DNA of 64,000 nt from Roseobacter sp. MED193. GTDB lineage: Bacteria > Pseudomonadota > Alphaproteobacteria > Rhodobacterales > Rhodobacteraceae. Made by a program: the position numbers and the translations under genes. The notes below the pieces were generated by a model. That model was not told the origin of the DNA and did not search any database. It saw nothing but the letters and a program-made list of their open reading frames with translations. The stretch covers positions 2,981,694 through 3,045,693 of the forward strand of contig NZ_CH902583.1 of NCBI RefSeq assembly GCF_000152965.1, in the 5' to 3' direction. Below are positions 45,278 to 54,242 of this stretch, piece by piece; position 1 is the stretch's first letter, and each line of letters starts with the position of its first letter.

Positions 45278-47134
45278 GTGTTTAGGAATATTTCAATAAA
45301 TCTGAGACTGCTTTTGTCTGGCATAACTGCAGTCTCTTCCATCGTGTTTCTATCGGCTCTGTCGGTTTATAGTCTTTGGCAAAGCGAACTGGAACTGGAG
45401 CGGCAAATCTCTATGGCAGAAGCCCTGAGGCAGGAACTCACCGCAGATCTCAAACACGAAGCGATTGAGGGGCTTGTTGTCTATGGCCTGCTTCAAGGAG
45501 AGGCGTTGTCGGGGGCAGAACAAACTGAACTTGCAGCGCAACTTGCAGCGAGTTCAGATGTCTTTCTGACGTCCTTTCAGTCTCTTGCTGCGATAGAAAC
45601 CACTTCTGAGATATCGTCATTGGTTGATACAGCCCTGCCTTTGGCGGAGGCCTTTGTCGCATCCAGTCAGGCGTTACAGGCCCTGGGCTTTCGTGACAAT
45701 GGGGCGGCTCTGGAAAAACTCCCCTCCTTCTTGGAGGAGTTCCTCCCACTGGAGCAGGCGCTCTACCCCCTTGGTATTGGCATCGAACAACTCGCGCATG
45801 ACACTGCGGTGGCAGCGCGTGCGCATGACATGAATTTGCTATACGGATTGCTGGCGATTTCCGCTCTCACAATATGTGTGGTCTTATATAATGCGCGCAA
45901 AACTACATTGACCATTACCAGGCCAATTGAACGGCTGCGTATTGCCCTAAGGGATGTTGCGGAAGGGGATTTTGAAATAAGGATCTCAGATCGCATGCGC
46001 CCAGATGATTTTGGTGAAATTGCCCATGACATTGATTTAATTACCGAACGTGTCGTGAAAACCCTCGCCGAACAGGATTCCAGACGGGCCGAAGGGGAAC
46101 GCGTTATTGCGCGTCTAGGCTGCGGGTTGCAAAGCCTGTCGCAGGGGAACTTTAGTGATCGCATTTCTGAAGTCTTTGACGATGAATACGATCCTTTGCG
46201 CGTCGACTTTAATGAAACGGTGGACAACTTGAACAACCTGATTTCCAAGGTAGTGCTGGCAAGCAAGGGTATTCAGGGACGGTCCAGCGAAATCCAGCTG
46301 GCCTCCGAGGATCTGTCGACACGCACCGCCAGCCAGGCTGCAACGCTTGAACAAACGGCAGCCGCGCTGGAACAGATGGCAATAAGCGTCAATACAGCGG
46401 CGAAGAATACCAAAGAAGTCGAAGATGCCGTGGTAACAGCGCGTAGCGATGTGGAACACAGTGGGCGTGTTGTTGAGGGTGCGATTGCAGCGATGAATGA
46501 GATTGAGGCCTCCTCCAGCCGCATTTCGCAGATCATCGGTGTCATTGATGATATCGCATTTCAGACCAATCTTCTGGCTTTGAACGCTGGGGTCGAAGCG
46601 GCACGGGCAGGCGAAGTGGGCCGTGGCTTTGCCGTTGTAGCCTCAGAGGTGCGCGGCTTGGCTCAACGGTCCTCTGAAGCGGCAAAGGAAATCAAGATCC
46701 TGATCGGAACCAGTTCTAGCCATGTGCAGGATGGCGTCCAGCAGGTCGATGGTGCCGGCAAAGCGCTTGAGGCCGTTGTCCGGCAGGTGGCCAATATCTC
46801 AGAGCTGGTGTCAGGAATTTCAGCGGTCTCCGCCAATCAGGCCACGGGCATCAACGAGGTCAATATTGGGATGTCTCAATTGGATCAGGTGACCCAGCAA
46901 AACGCAACCATGGTGGATGAATCAAGCTCAGCAATTCAGTCTTTGAACGGTGAAACCACCGGGCTGAATGCACTCGTTAGCCAGTTTGTTCTAGGTGATG
47001 GCTCGGGCCAGACCCAAGAAGTGGGCAATGGGGAAGCTGATGGGCCAGAGGCAGGTGTTGTAGCAGAGGTAGAGGATTTTGAGGGCGATGCAATGAGTTG
47101 GGAAGAGGAGGAGCCATTTTCCCGCTCTGCCTAG
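45278..47134 (+). CDS. Methyl-accepting chemotaxis protein
   Basis: A 618-residue chemoreceptor. A first membrane helix (~9-30), a small helical periplasmic domain (~31-190) and a second helix (~191-208) lead to two HAMP-like segments (~209-330). The long signalling coiled coil has its hairpin tip at [20 protein letters not shown] and [20 protein letters not shown]. The tip has Gly ([11 protein letters not shown]) where enteric receptors have Ala. The C-terminus is acidic ([15 protein letters not shown]), reminiscent of but not matching a CheR-binding pentapeptide. The start is GTG 45278 with GGAG upstream. The ligand is unknown. The 250 bases before it are AT-rich and likely hold its promoter. 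Confidence 0.93.
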   Translation: MFRNISINLRLLLSGITAVSSIVFLSALSVYSLWQSELELERQISMAEALRQELTADLKHEAIEGLVVYGLLQGEALSGAEQTELAAQLAASSDVFLTSFQSLAAIETTSEISSLVDTALPLAEAFVASSQALQALGFRDNGAALEKLPSFLEEFLPLEQALYPLGIGIEQLAHDTAVAARAHDMNLLYGLLAISALTICVVLYNARKTTLTITRPIERLRIALRDVAEGDFEIRISDRMRPDDFGEIAHDIDLITERVVKTLAEQDSRRAEGERVIARLGCGLQSLSQGNFSDRISEVFDDEYDPLRVDFNETVDNLNNLISKVVLASKGIQGRSSEIQLASEDLSTRTASQAATLEQTAAALEQMAISVNTAAKNTKEVEDAVVTARSDVEHSGRVVEGAIAAMNEIEASSSRISQIIGVIDDIAFQTNLLALNAGVEAARAGEVGRGFAVVASEVRGLAQRSSEAAKEIKILIGTSSSHVQDGVQQVDGAGKALEAVVRQVANISELVSGISAVSANQATGINEVNIGMSQLDQVTQQNATMVDESSSAIQSLNGETTGLNALVSQFVLGDGSGQTQEVGNGEADGPEAGVVAEVEDFEGDAMSWEEEEPFSRSA

Positions 47135-47200
47135 CCTAAGACCCCGCTATTTGCCAGGTCCTAAGGATGATCTGGCTGCTAGAAGACGAGTTGAAAAGTC

Positions 47201-47281
47201 CGGATGCGCCCGTCTGTTGTTCGCCACGATCTGCAGTGATAACTCAGATTCAGGGCTTGCAAGACGATCAGGGCGCATCCG
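47201..47281 (-). other. Long-range stem-loop 3' of the DUF1127 gene
   Basis: Perfect 11-bp arms CGGATGCGCCC (47201-47211) and GGGCGCATCCG (47271-47281) are 59 nt apart. CGTCT/AGACG just inside can extend the stem with a bulge. On the minus strand it lies 21 bases past the DUF1127 stop and is followed by GACTTTTC. It could be a terminator or a structured 3'-UTR from which an sRNA is cut. It could also serve the converging chemoreceptor transcript. Confidence 0.5.
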
Positions 47282-47302
47282 CAGGACGCTGTAGAACCTA
47301 GC

Positions 47303-47530
47303 CTAGATATAGTAGCTGTCGGAAAACACGTGATGCACCAACTCATCACGCTTCAGGTTGCGCTTTGCCAGTTCTGCGTCGCTCAGCTCCATAAGAGCAT
47401 TGAGTTTTTGGTAACGTGAGTTGGCCTCGCCAAGTGCGACCAAACCTTTACCGAGTGCAGTGAAGGGCTTTGCAAGAAGGGTTACAATTCCGAGGGCGCT
47501 TTGGTTAGCAAAATATGCGGTATGTGCCAT
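47303..47530 (-). CDS. DUF1127 small protein
   Basis: A 75-residue protein ending in the DUF1127 (YjiS-like) domain: LNALMELSDAELAKRNLKRD, then ELVHHVFSDSYYI. Small DUF1127 proteins bind RNA in Rhodobacter (CcaF1) and affect stress and phosphate responses in Agrobacterium; function here is unproven. Start ATG 47530 has AGGAGTGACC upstream. The 5' UTR has a hairpin (CTCCCT/AGGGAG, 47555-47582) and the 3' side a long stem (47201-47281), so post-transcriptional control is plausible. Confidence 0.88.
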   Translation of the reverse strand: MAHTAYFANQSALGIVTLLAKPFTALGKGLVALGEANSRYQKLNALMELSDAELAKRNLKRDELVHHVFSDSYYI

Positions 47531-47602
47531 GATAGGTCACTCCTGATAAAACCTCTCCCTTGGGGGTTACTTAGGCAGGGAGATGATGCGCCACCAGCTA
47601 TT

Positions 47603-47629
47603 GCGCGTGCATAGCCGCTATGCATGCGC
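47603..47629. repeat. 27-bp near-perfect palindrome upstream of the DUF1127 gene
   Basis: GCGCGTGCATAGC and GCTATGCATGCGC flank a single central C. All pairs match except one G-T wobble. It lies 73 bp before the DUF1127 start and 72 bp after the stop of the LprI-like gene, so it could be an operator or a terminator hairpin without a T-tract. Confidence 0.6.
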
Positions 47630-47701
47630 CTGAGCAGTCATATCCGGTCAATTATTGGGCGTGTGACGTGGCATTTGGTTACTATTGCCGCATTATTGGT
47701 C

Positions 47702-48103
47702 TTATTGGGGCTCAATCAGCTCTTCCAGTTGAGCGCTGCGCTGGCGTGTCAGGTGGGTCTTGCAGGTGAGAACCATCAGGGGCTCAAGGGTACCACCACG
47801 AAATTGAAACCCTTCGGTTTCGCAGGCCGAGTCGCGAAAGGGGATCCAAGCGCGCTGGGCGCGCAGGAGGGAGGCACTGGCACCCTTTAGGTCGTTTGGC
47901 AGATCGCGGTCTAAACTGCGCATGCTGCGCTGTGCGGCCTGATAGGTCTTGTTCAGTTCCGTGTCGGCGCGCTCATACTCCAGGGCCGCGCAGTGGCGCA
48001 TCTCACGCGTGGTTTGCGGATTGTTGCAGTCGGCCAAAGCTGGGCCTGGCAGCAATAATGCCCCCAGGCTTGCGAGAGTGGCGAGGCGTGATAGCCTGGG
48101 CAT
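47702..48103 (-). CDS. LprI-like (DUF1311) secreted protein
   Basis: A 133-residue exported protein. The signal peptide (LATLASLGALLLPGPALA) ends near residue 24. The mature part is the Cys-bearing helical DUF1311/LprI domain, with DCNNPQTTREMRHCAALEY and RAQRAWIPFRDSACETEG. The domain name comes from the mycobacterial lysozyme inhibitor LprI; function in proteobacteria is unclear. ATG 48103 has AAGGA 9 nt upstream. Confidence 0.88.
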   Translation of the reverse strand: MPRLSRLATLASLGALLLPGPALADCNNPQTTREMRHCAALEYERADTELNKTYQAAQRSMRSLDRDLPNDLKGASASLLRAQRAWIPFRDSACETEGFQFRGGTLEPLMVLTCKTHLTRQRSAQLEELIEPQ

Positions 48104-48367
48104 GGGGCATCCTTTCCTTGAAATGGGCCGTACCGGGTCCGTGCACGGGTGGTGGAGCATTGGTCAGTATCAGGCCATGGCACAAAAGGAGGGTCAAGCA
48201 CGGCAGCCCTGTCGTGCTGCACGCGAGCCAGATGTCGCTCTTTTTGAGGAGAGCTGGCAGCGCAAGGGTACGCGCTTTGGTCTAACGGTTGTTGTAAATT
48301 ACAAGCATGACGGAATTTGCTGGATTTTCCCGCTTGCGATCTTTCCCTGGGTGTTAACAGTTGCAGT

Positions 48368-48979
48368 ATGTACGAATTTAACTGTCCCAATTGTGGTCAT
48401 CAGATTCCCCCGGCGATCAAGAGCGCCAAGATGACGACCTGTGATGCCTGCACGACGACTATCCTTCTTGAGGATACCGGGCTGCGTCTCGCGGGGGAGC
48501 AGGGGGTGCTGCACGATGTGCCGATGATTTGCCAGTTGGGTGATGAGCTGAAAATCGACAAGGGACGCTATCAAATCCTGGGCCATGCCCGATTTTCCTA
48601 CGGGCGGGGCACCTGGGATGAGTTCTGGGCGAGTGACAAGGCAGGCAGCCCGGTCTGGATCTCTGTGGACGAGGGGGATTTGATTCTGCAGCGTGAATTG
48701 TCCCAAAAAGACTGGCCGAAATACCGCGGGTCGCTGCGTCTGGGGCGCAATCTACGCTACAAGGCAGAGAGTTTTCGGGTTGATGAGGACGGCACCGGAA
48801 CCTGTGTTGGCCTGAAAGGCAGTTTTGGCCACCCGCTGACAGTTGGCGAGACCTATCGTTTTCTCAACCTGCAAGGAGAGAATGGGACTGTACTCTCGGC
48901 GGAGATCGTCGGCAAGGACACTGAATGGTTCATTGGCCGTTGGATTGACCCTTTTGAGGTCGAAGTGAAAACCGCATGA
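48368..48979 (+). CDS. DUF4178 protein with zinc ribbon
   Basis: A 203-residue protein. The N-terminal zinc ribbon has two CxxC pairs in YEFNCPNCGHQIPP and MTTCDACTTTIL. The rest is a beta-rich DUF4178 domain (GRYQILGHARFSYGRGTWDEFW, WISVDEGDLILQ). No membrane helix is seen. It is the first gene of a five-gene cluster, and the next gene starts inside its stop (ATGA). The function is unknown; the family recurs beside DUF350 and spermidine-synthase-like genes. ATG 48368 lacks a strong ribosome site. Confidence 0.82.
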   Translation: MYEFNCPNCGHQIPPAIKSAKMTTCDACTTTILLEDTGLRLAGEQGVLHDVPMICQLGDELKIDKGRYQILGHARFSYGRGTWDEFWASDKAGSPVWISVDEGDLILQRELSQKDWPKYRGSLRLGRNLRYKAESFRVDEDGTGTCVGLKGSFGHPLTVGETYRFLNLQGENGTVLSAEIVGKDTEWFIGRWIDPFEVEVKTA

Positions 48980-50286
48980 GCCTGAGCCCCGAATTGAAAG
49001 CGATCAACTGCACCGCCTGTGGTGCGGGGTTGGATATCCTGGGCGGCGGTCGGGTGACCACCCATATCTGTAGCTATTGCGGCACTGCGTTGGACGCTCT
49101 GGATAGCTATAAGGCTCTGGTGAAGTTCAATATCCTGGATCGCCCGGAGACACCTATCCAGATTGGTGCATCGGGGCAGATCTTTGGGGTGGCGTACACT
49201 GTCATTGGCCTATTGGAACATGAAGAGGTCTGGAGGGGGCGCAGCTGGAAATGGGTTGACCATCAGGTGTTCTCACCGACGCATGGCTACGCCTGGGTGA
49301 CGTTGGAAGAGGGGCATCTGACCTTTTCACGACGTTACCGTAAGCCGGTGGGCTGGCTGACAAAAACCATGGTCAACCGGGCAGATACCCGCCCTCAGGT
49401 GCGTGCAGGTCGAGAGATTTTCAAATACTACGATACCTCAACCAGTTCAGTGACCTATGCCGAGGGTGAATTTACCTGGGCGCCGCGCAAGGGGGCTAAG
49501 ACCACCACGATCACTGCGATGTCCGACTGGGCGATGTTGGGCTTTTCCACCACCAACCGGGAACGTGAGATCTATCGTACGGTCTACTTGGAACCGACAG
49601 AGATAACTGGGTTTGACCTGCCTTCGACGTTCAAACCGCGCGGCGTTCATGCACTGAAGACAATGAAGGCAGGGGCTCACGCTAACTTCCTGATGACAGC
49701 TGGGCTCTGTGCTATGGTGCTGTGTTTTGTGCTGGGGGCCGTGATGGGCCTGCAAAACGGGACATTGGTTGACCGTCATCACCAGTTTAATGTCGCCCAA
49801 TTACCAGTGAGTATATCGTTTGACGTGCCTGAAGCAGGCCGTCTGACGCGCATAGATCTGCAGGGCAATGGGCGCAACAGTTGGAACTATCTGGCGGTTG
49901 AACTGGAAGACCCTGAGGGGGAGGTGCTGTTTGAATCGGGCCGCACCGTGGAATACTACACTGGCCGGGATAAGGATGGCAGCTGGAGCGAGGGCAGCAA
50001 CAGGGCGAGTCTGGCTTTTTTTCCGCCAGTGACAGGTACATATTCGGTGACGCTGGATTTGGAAGAGAGCGGGTTTTGGGCGCCTAATGTGAATCGCTCG
50101 TCTTCTCCGCAACATCAGATGACGCAGGTGTCGCTGCAAGTTCGCAATGGTGTTTCCAGCGGTTTCTGGCTGGTCTTGCTGGGCCTTGGATTTGGTTGTA
50201 TTGGCGGGTTCCCCTTGCTGCGCCGCTATCTGCACAACAAAGCCCGTTGGCGCGACAGCGATTGGGTTGATGAGGACGACGATTGA
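48976..50286 (+). CDS. DUF4178 protein with zinc ribbon and two membrane helices
   Basis: A 436-residue protein. The zinc ribbon has CxxC pairs in INCTACGAGL and HICSYCGTAL. It is followed by a DUF4178 domain (~45-200), a membrane helix (FLMTAGLCAMVLCFVLGAVM, ~236-256), an extracytoplasmic beta-sandwich-like segment of about 130 residues, and a second helix (SGFWLVLLGLGFGCIGGFPL) with a short charged tail. It overlaps the first DUF4178 gene by 4 bp. It looks like a membrane-anchored partner of the smaller paralogue. Confidence 0.83.
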   Translation: MSLSPELKAINCTACGAGLDILGGGRVTTHICSYCGTALDALDSYKALVKFNILDRPETPIQIGASGQIFGVAYTVIGLLEHEEVWRGRSWKWVDHQVFSPTHGYAWVTLEEGHLTFSRRYRKPVGWLTKTMVNRADTRPQVRAGREIFKYYDTSTSSVTYAEGEFTWAPRKGAKTTTITAMSDWAMLGFSTTNREREIYRTVYLEPTEITGFDLPSTFKPRGVHALKTMKAGAHANFLMTAGLCAMVLCFVLGAVMGLQNGTLVDRHHQFNVAQLPVSISFDVPEAGRLTRIDLQGNGRNSWNYLAVELEDPEGEVLFESGRTVEYYTGRDKDGSWSEGSNRASLAFFPPVTGTYSVTLDLEESGFWAPNVNRSSSPQHQMTQVSLQVRNGVSSGFWLVLLGLGFGCIGGFPLLRRYLHNKARWRDSDWVDEDDD

Positions 50287-50287
50287 G

Positions 50288-50446
50288 ATGATTTTGTTTC
50301 GCCTGATCTTTGTCCTGCTCTCGGCCACGGCAATCGCCGGAACCACCTATGTTGCCTATCTAGGCCATGGCGGCGAAAGCCGTGATTTGGATCGCTCTAT
50401 TCGCGCCGTCAGCGCTGGGCGTGGATTGAATGGAAGTATCAAATAG
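50288..50446 (+). CDS. Very small membrane protein of the DUF4178/DUF350 cluster
   Basis: A 52-residue protein starting one base after the upstream stop codon. One membrane helix (ILFRLIFVLLSATAIAGTTY) is followed by a polar tail (HGGESRDLDRSIRAVSAGRG). The tight spacing on both sides and clear coding character make it a real gene of the operon. I do not recognise a named family. It may be an accessory subunit of the DUF350 or SpeE-like membrane protein. Confidence 0.7.
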   Translation: MILFRLIFVLLSATAIAGTTYVAYLGHGGESRDLDRSIRAVSAGRGLNGSIK

Positions 50447-50457
50447 AGAGGATTCTC

Positions 50458-50682
50458 ATGGAGTATCTTGCCGCAGTTCAGTTGGCTGAAATGATCAGCA
50501 CCGTAATCTATACTTTCGTGGGCGTTGCGCTCATGGGGGTGGTCTGGAAAGTGATCGACTGGCTCACTCCCTTTCCTATCATGAAAGAGATCGAGCAGGA
50601 TCAGAATATGGCTTTGGCGGTCCTTATCGGCCTGTTGTTCGTGTCGATTTCAATCATCATTGCGGCTGTCATTGTCTCCTGA
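50458..50682 (+). CDS. DUF350 membrane protein
   Basis: A 74-residue protein with two membrane helices (ISTVIYTFVGVALMGVVWKV and MALAVLIGLLFVSISIIIAA) around a short loop DWLTPFPIMKEIEQDQN. This is the single-repeat form of the DUF350 (YjfL-like) family; the enterobacterial relative is longer. It has AGAGAGGA before its ATG. It overlaps the start of the SpeE-like gene, consistent with a membrane complex of the two. Confidence 0.85.
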   Translation: MEYLAAVQLAEMISTVIYTFVGVALMGVVWKVIDWLTPFPIMKEIEQDQNMALAVLIGLLFVSISIIIAAVIVS

Positions 50683-52282
50683 GCCTCCAGGGCGCGCGGC
50701 GCAGGAAGCAGGCGCCTCAGCTGACCCGGTTGTGGCAACCGCCGCCCTGCGCCTGCGCGAAACCTGGCTCTTGGTTGCGACCTTTCTGGTGGCTGTGGCT
50801 GGCCTCATCTATGAGCTGATTGCGGCCACATTGTCGAGCTACCTGTTGGGCGATTCCGTACGCCAGTTCTCCTATGTGATCGGGGTCTTTCTCTCCTCCA
50901 TGGGGCTGGGGGCCTGGCTGTCGCGCTATGTGGATCGCGCGATGGCTGGCTTTGTCTGGGCGCAGATCCTGTTGGGCATCGCGGGCGGGTTTATGGCACC
51001 GGCTGTGTTTCTCTCTTTTGCCTGGATGGAGAGCGTCAGCCTTCCGTTATTCGGGTTGCTGGTCACGGTCGGGCTGTTGTCGGGGATGGAGATCCCCCTG
51101 ATTGCGCGGGTGCTTAATGAAATCGGTGCACCTGAGTTTCGGTTTGAGAACGTGCTGAGCGTCGACTACATTGGCGCGCTTGTAGCGTCTTTGGCTTTTC
51201 CCTTGTTGATCATTCCCCATCTCGGGTTGATGGCCGGAAGCCTGGCCTTTGGCGCGCTTAACCTTGGTGTCGCAGGACTGTCCCTGTGGATTTTTCGCCG
51301 CGATACAAGCGCGACACAGGTGAGCGTTTGGGGGCTTGCCTTTTTGGTGACCCTTATCGGTCTCTGGCAGGCCGAGCGGCTGGTCTCTGTCACAGAGGCC
51401 AATCTGTTTGAGGATGATATCATCCTCAGTGAAGCAACGCCCTATCAGCAGATCACGGTTACCCGCTACCGCGACCGCACCCGGCTGTTCCTGGACTATT
51501 CGATCCAGTTCGATAGCCTGGATGAGCATCGCTATCACGAAAGTCTGGTGCATCCGGCCATGGCGCAGGCGCCGCGGCGCAAGTCTGTTCTGGTGCTTGG
51601 GGGCGGTGATGGCATGGCGGTCCGTGAGGTCCTGCGCTGGGCAGAGGTTAAGCATGTCACACTGGTGGATCTGGACCCCCGTGTCACTGAGCTGTTTCGT
51701 GATCATCCGGATCTGTCGCGGTTGAATGATGGATCCCTGACGGACCCGCGTGTCCAGATCACAAATGCTGACGCCTGGCGTTTTGTCGAAGAGAGCACGG
51801 CGGTCTATGATGTCATTATCATCGACCTTCCGGACCCCAAGAACCTGGCTCTGTCTAAGCTCTATAGCCGCCAGTTTTACGGTTCCTTGGTAGAGAGGCT
51901 GAGCGCCCAGGGAGTTATTGTAACCCAGGCAGGATCGCCCCTTTTTGCGCGCGAAGCCTTTTGGTCGATTGATGCGACCCTGCAATCCAGCCGCAATCCA
52001 ACAGCCCCTGGGGTGGGGTTGGCCACGCGGCCCTATCACGCCTATCTGCCCAGTTTTGGCGATTGGGGTTTTGTGTTGGCAAGCCCGCGACAGTTTGTGT
52101 CGGCAGGGCTTGAGCTGCCCGTGAACCTTGCAGCAAATCTGAAGTACCTCACGCCAGAGGTCTGGCAGGCGGCACAGGTCTTTGACCGGCAAACAGGCCC
52201 CACAGAGGTTGAGGTTAACACGCTGCAATCCCACGCTCTGGTTGGCTACTATCTGGATGGCTGGGCGCGTTGGTTTGAGTAA
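50660..52282 (+). CDS. Membrane-embedded spermidine-synthase-like aminopropyltransferase
   Basis: A 540-residue fusion. The N-terminal ~230 residues form about seven membrane helices (for example LLVATFLVAVAGLIYELIAA). The C-terminal half is a spermidine-synthase domain with the substrate-gate motif LFLDYSIQFDSLDEHRYHE, the SAM-binding glycine motif VLVLGGGDGMAVREVLRW, VTLVDLDPRVTELF and the catalytic-Asp region VIIIDLPDPKNLALSKLYS. It would transfer an aminopropyl-type group from decarboxylated SAM, or a related group, near the membrane. The start is a TTG (50660 or 50672) inside the DUF350 gene. No SpeD gene is adjacent. Confidence 0.88.
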   Translation: MRLSLSPEPPGRAAQEAGASADPVVATAALRLRETWLLVATFLVAVAGLIYELIAATLSSYLLGDSVRQFSYVIGVFLSSMGLGAWLSRYVDRAMAGFVWAQILLGIAGGFMAPAVFLSFAWMESVSLPLFGLLVTVGLLSGMEIPLIARVLNEIGAPEFRFENVLSVDYIGALVASLAFPLLIIPHLGLMAGSLAFGALNLGVAGLSLWIFRRDTSATQVSVWGLAFLVTLIGLWQAERLVSVTEANLFEDDIILSEATPYQQITVTRYRDRTRLFLDYSIQFDSLDEHRYHESLVHPAMAQAPRRKSVLVLGGGDGMAVREVLRWAEVKHVTLVDLDPRVTELFRDHPDLSRLNDGSLTDPRVQITNADAWRFVEESTAVYDVIIIDLPDPKNLALSKLYSRQFYGSLVERLSAQGVIVTQAGSPLFAREAFWSIDATLQSSRNPTAPGVGLATRPYHAYLPSFGDWGFVLASPRQFVSAGLELPVNLAANLKYLTPEVWQAAQVFDRQTGPTEVEVNTLQSHALVGYYLDGWARWFE

Positions 52283-52301
52283 CCCTAGGCGCGAAATCTG
52301 A

Positions 52302-52330
52302 TCGAGCCTGGCATTAATTCCCAGGCTCGA
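52302..52330. terminator. Bidirectional hairpin between speE-like gene and hmuV
   Basis: Perfect 10-bp arms TCGAGCCTGG/CCAGGCTCGA enclose a 9-nt AT-rich loop, placed midway in the 62-bp gap between convergent genes. There is no long T-tract, but position and symmetry indicate a shared terminator. Confidence 0.6.
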
Positions 52331-52344
52331 CATTCAGGAAAACC

Positions 52345-53151
52345 TTAGCCCGAATGAGGGGTCATATCTCTGCGCGCCTGTGGCAACAAGAAGGGGATAC
52401 CAAGTGGCGGCGTGGTATTGACCGGGACGGCGCAGCCGTAGGTGCGGGCCAGGGCTTCATCCGTCAACACCTCCGCGGGTGCGCCGGTTTTTGCCACTTT
52501 ACCCGCTTCCATCAGCACCACCTGATCAGCAAACATAGCCGTGAGATTGAGGTCGTGCATCACAGCCACAACGCCTCCGCCCCGCGCGGCATAGCTGCGG
52601 GTCAGGTCCATCACCGTAAACTGGTGTCCGATGTCGAGGCTGGCCACGGGCTCGTCCAGGATCAGCCAGCGCGGTGTTTCCTCTACAATCGGCTCCCAGA
52701 CCTGGGTAATCACGCGCGCCAATTGCACGCGTTGTTGCTCCCCCCCAGACAGATCCAGATACATCCGCCCGGCAAAGCCCGCCAGCCCAACGGTCGCGAG
52801 CGCTTTTAACGGCACAGAGCTGTCCGCAGCTGAGAGACCAGCGCTCAGCCCAAGGCGCACGATTTCCAGTACAGTGAAGGGAAAAGCAATTGAACTGCTT
52901 TGTGGTTGAACCGCTCGGACTGCGGCCAGTTGCCAGGGCTGTAACTGGGCGACGTCAGCGCCATTGATGCTCACCTCACCCTGGTGGGGTACTTCGCCGG
53001 TCATGGCGCGCAGCAGGGTTGTCTTTCCCGATCCATTTGGGCCGACAATTGCAGTGACCTTGCCTGAGTTGGCGGTGAGGTCGACCCCGTGTAGCACCTC
53101 TTTGCGTCCCAATTTGACGCGGATGTTGCGGGCTTCCAATGTGGTGATCAT
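52345..53151 (-). CDS. hmuV: Haem ABC transporter ATPase
   Basis: A 268-residue ABC ATPase. Walker A is GPNGSGKTT, the signature is LSGGEQQR, Walker B is WLILDEPVASLD and the switch His is in VAVMHDLNLTA. It powers haem import through HmuU. ATG 53151 overlaps the hmuU stop in ATGA. The frame remains open far upstream inside hmuU, but that part is shadow sequence with no domain. It is the last gene of hmuS-hmuT-hmuU-hmuV. Confidence 0.95.
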   Translation of the reverse strand: MITTLEARNIRVKLGRKEVLHGVDLTANSGKVTAIVGPNGSGKTTLLRAMTGEVPHQGEVSINGADVAQLQPWQLAAVRAVQPQSSSIAFPFTVLEIVRLGLSAGLSAADSSVPLKALATVGLAGFAGRMYLDLSGGEQQRVQLARVITQVWEPIVEETPRWLILDEPVASLDIGHQFTVMDLTRSYAARGGGVVAVMHDLNLTAMFADQVVLMEAGKVAKTGAPAEVLTDEALARTYGCAVPVNTTPPLGIPFLLPQARRDMTPHSG

Positions 53152-54242
53152 AGTCCCAGATCCCCCCGGCGTTTCAAAAGGATCCACAAAAACACCGGTG
53201 CGCCCAGAATGGCCGTGATGATGCCGATGGGCAGCTCTGCCGGCGCAACAATAACCCGTGCAATCATATCTGCCGCCAATAACAACGCAGCCCCAAGCAG
53301 GGCGGCATTGGGCAACAGACTGTGGTGGTCTGGTCCGGTGGCCAGGCGCAACAGATGCGGCACGACGATGCCTATGAAGCCAATGCCGCCGGAGACGGCA
53401 ACAGCAGCCCCGGTTGCGCCAGCAACGGCCAGGATCGAAGTGTTTTTTACCCGCTGAACGGCGATGCCAATATGCCCCGCTGCAGCCTCGCCAAGGGCCA
53501 TGCCGTTCAGGCCCCGTGCCAGAAACGGAGCGGCGGCCAGGGCCAGGGCGATGATGGGCAGGGCTGCCAGCACTTTGGTCCAGGTGGCCCCAGCCAGCGA
53601 TCCCATGCCCCAAAAGGTGAGGGCGCGTAGTTGGTTGTCATCGCTGTAATAGACCAATACGCCCGAGGCGGCCCCCGCCAGAGCGCCCAGGGCAATGCCG
53701 GCCAGAAGCATGGTGGCAACCGAGGTATGGCCACCACGCGTCGAGACGCGATAGAGCAACAGGGTTGAGCCCCAGCCGCCAAAAAAGGCTGCAACTGGGA
53801 CGATCCAGGAGCCCAGGAATTGTTGCACCGCAAGTGGCAGCATGCCGCCAATAACAATGGCGGTGATGGCGGCAAGGCCAGCGCCGGCACTGACGCCAAC
53901 AATGCCGGGGTCTGCCAGCGGGTTGCGAAACAACCCCTGCATCACGGCACCGGAAACGGCAAGCGAGGCCCCTACCAAAATACCCATGCACAGCCGAGGC
54001 AGGCGGATATCCAAGAGCACCACCCGGTCCATCGTGGACAGCTCACGCCCGGCCACCAGATCCGACAGCGCGTTCCACAACGAGGCACCAGAGGCTCCGG
54101 TGGTTAGCGACAGACCTGAAACAACAAGCAAAAGAACGATCAGCACAAGGGTGAGACGCCGAGCCCGAATTCTGCGATCTTCCACCGGAGCAGGTTCCGC
54201 TGTGGGATCCGCGCCGGTGATATTTGTCGACAGGGAGCTCAC
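53148..54242 (-). CDS. hmuU: Haem ABC transporter permease
   Basis: A 364-residue FecCD/BtuC-type permease with about ten membrane helices. Landmarks are VLLDIRLPRLCMGILVGASL, GLFRNPLADPGIVGVSAGAG and the ATPase-contact loop GIVVPHLLRLATGPDHHSLL. The start is a GTG at 54242 overlapping the hmuT stop (GTGA). It carries haem delivered by HmuT into the cytoplasm, where HmuS acts. Confidence 0.95.
   Translation of the reverse strand: MSSLSTNITGADPTAEPAPVEDRRIRARRLTLVLIVLLLVVSGLSLTTGASGASLWNALSDLVAGRELSTMDRVVLLDIRLPRLCMGILVGASLAVSGAVMQGLFRNPLADPGIVGVSAGAGLAAITAIVIGGMLPLAVQQFLGSWIVPVAAFFGGWGSTLLLYRVSTRGGHTSVATMLLAGIALGALAGAASGVLVYYSDDNQLRALTFWGMGSLAGATWTKVLAALPIIALALAAAPFLARGLNGMALGEAAAGHIGIAVQRVKNTSILAVAGATGAAVAVSGGIGFIGIVVPHLLRLATGPDHHSLLPNAALLGAALLLAADMIARVIVAPAELPIGIITAILGAPVFLWILLKRRGDLGL

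Noticed and set aside
47090-47134. CheR-binding pentapeptide at the chemoreceptor C-terminus
   Set aside because: The tail [11 protein letters not shown] has the Trp but not the xWxxF spacing.
53152-53613. N-terminal extension of hmuV giving a 422-residue frame
   Set aside because: The extra 150 residues are Arg/Gly/Cys/His-rich shadow sequence of hmuU. ATG 53151 overlaps the hmuU stop in a normal ATGA junction.
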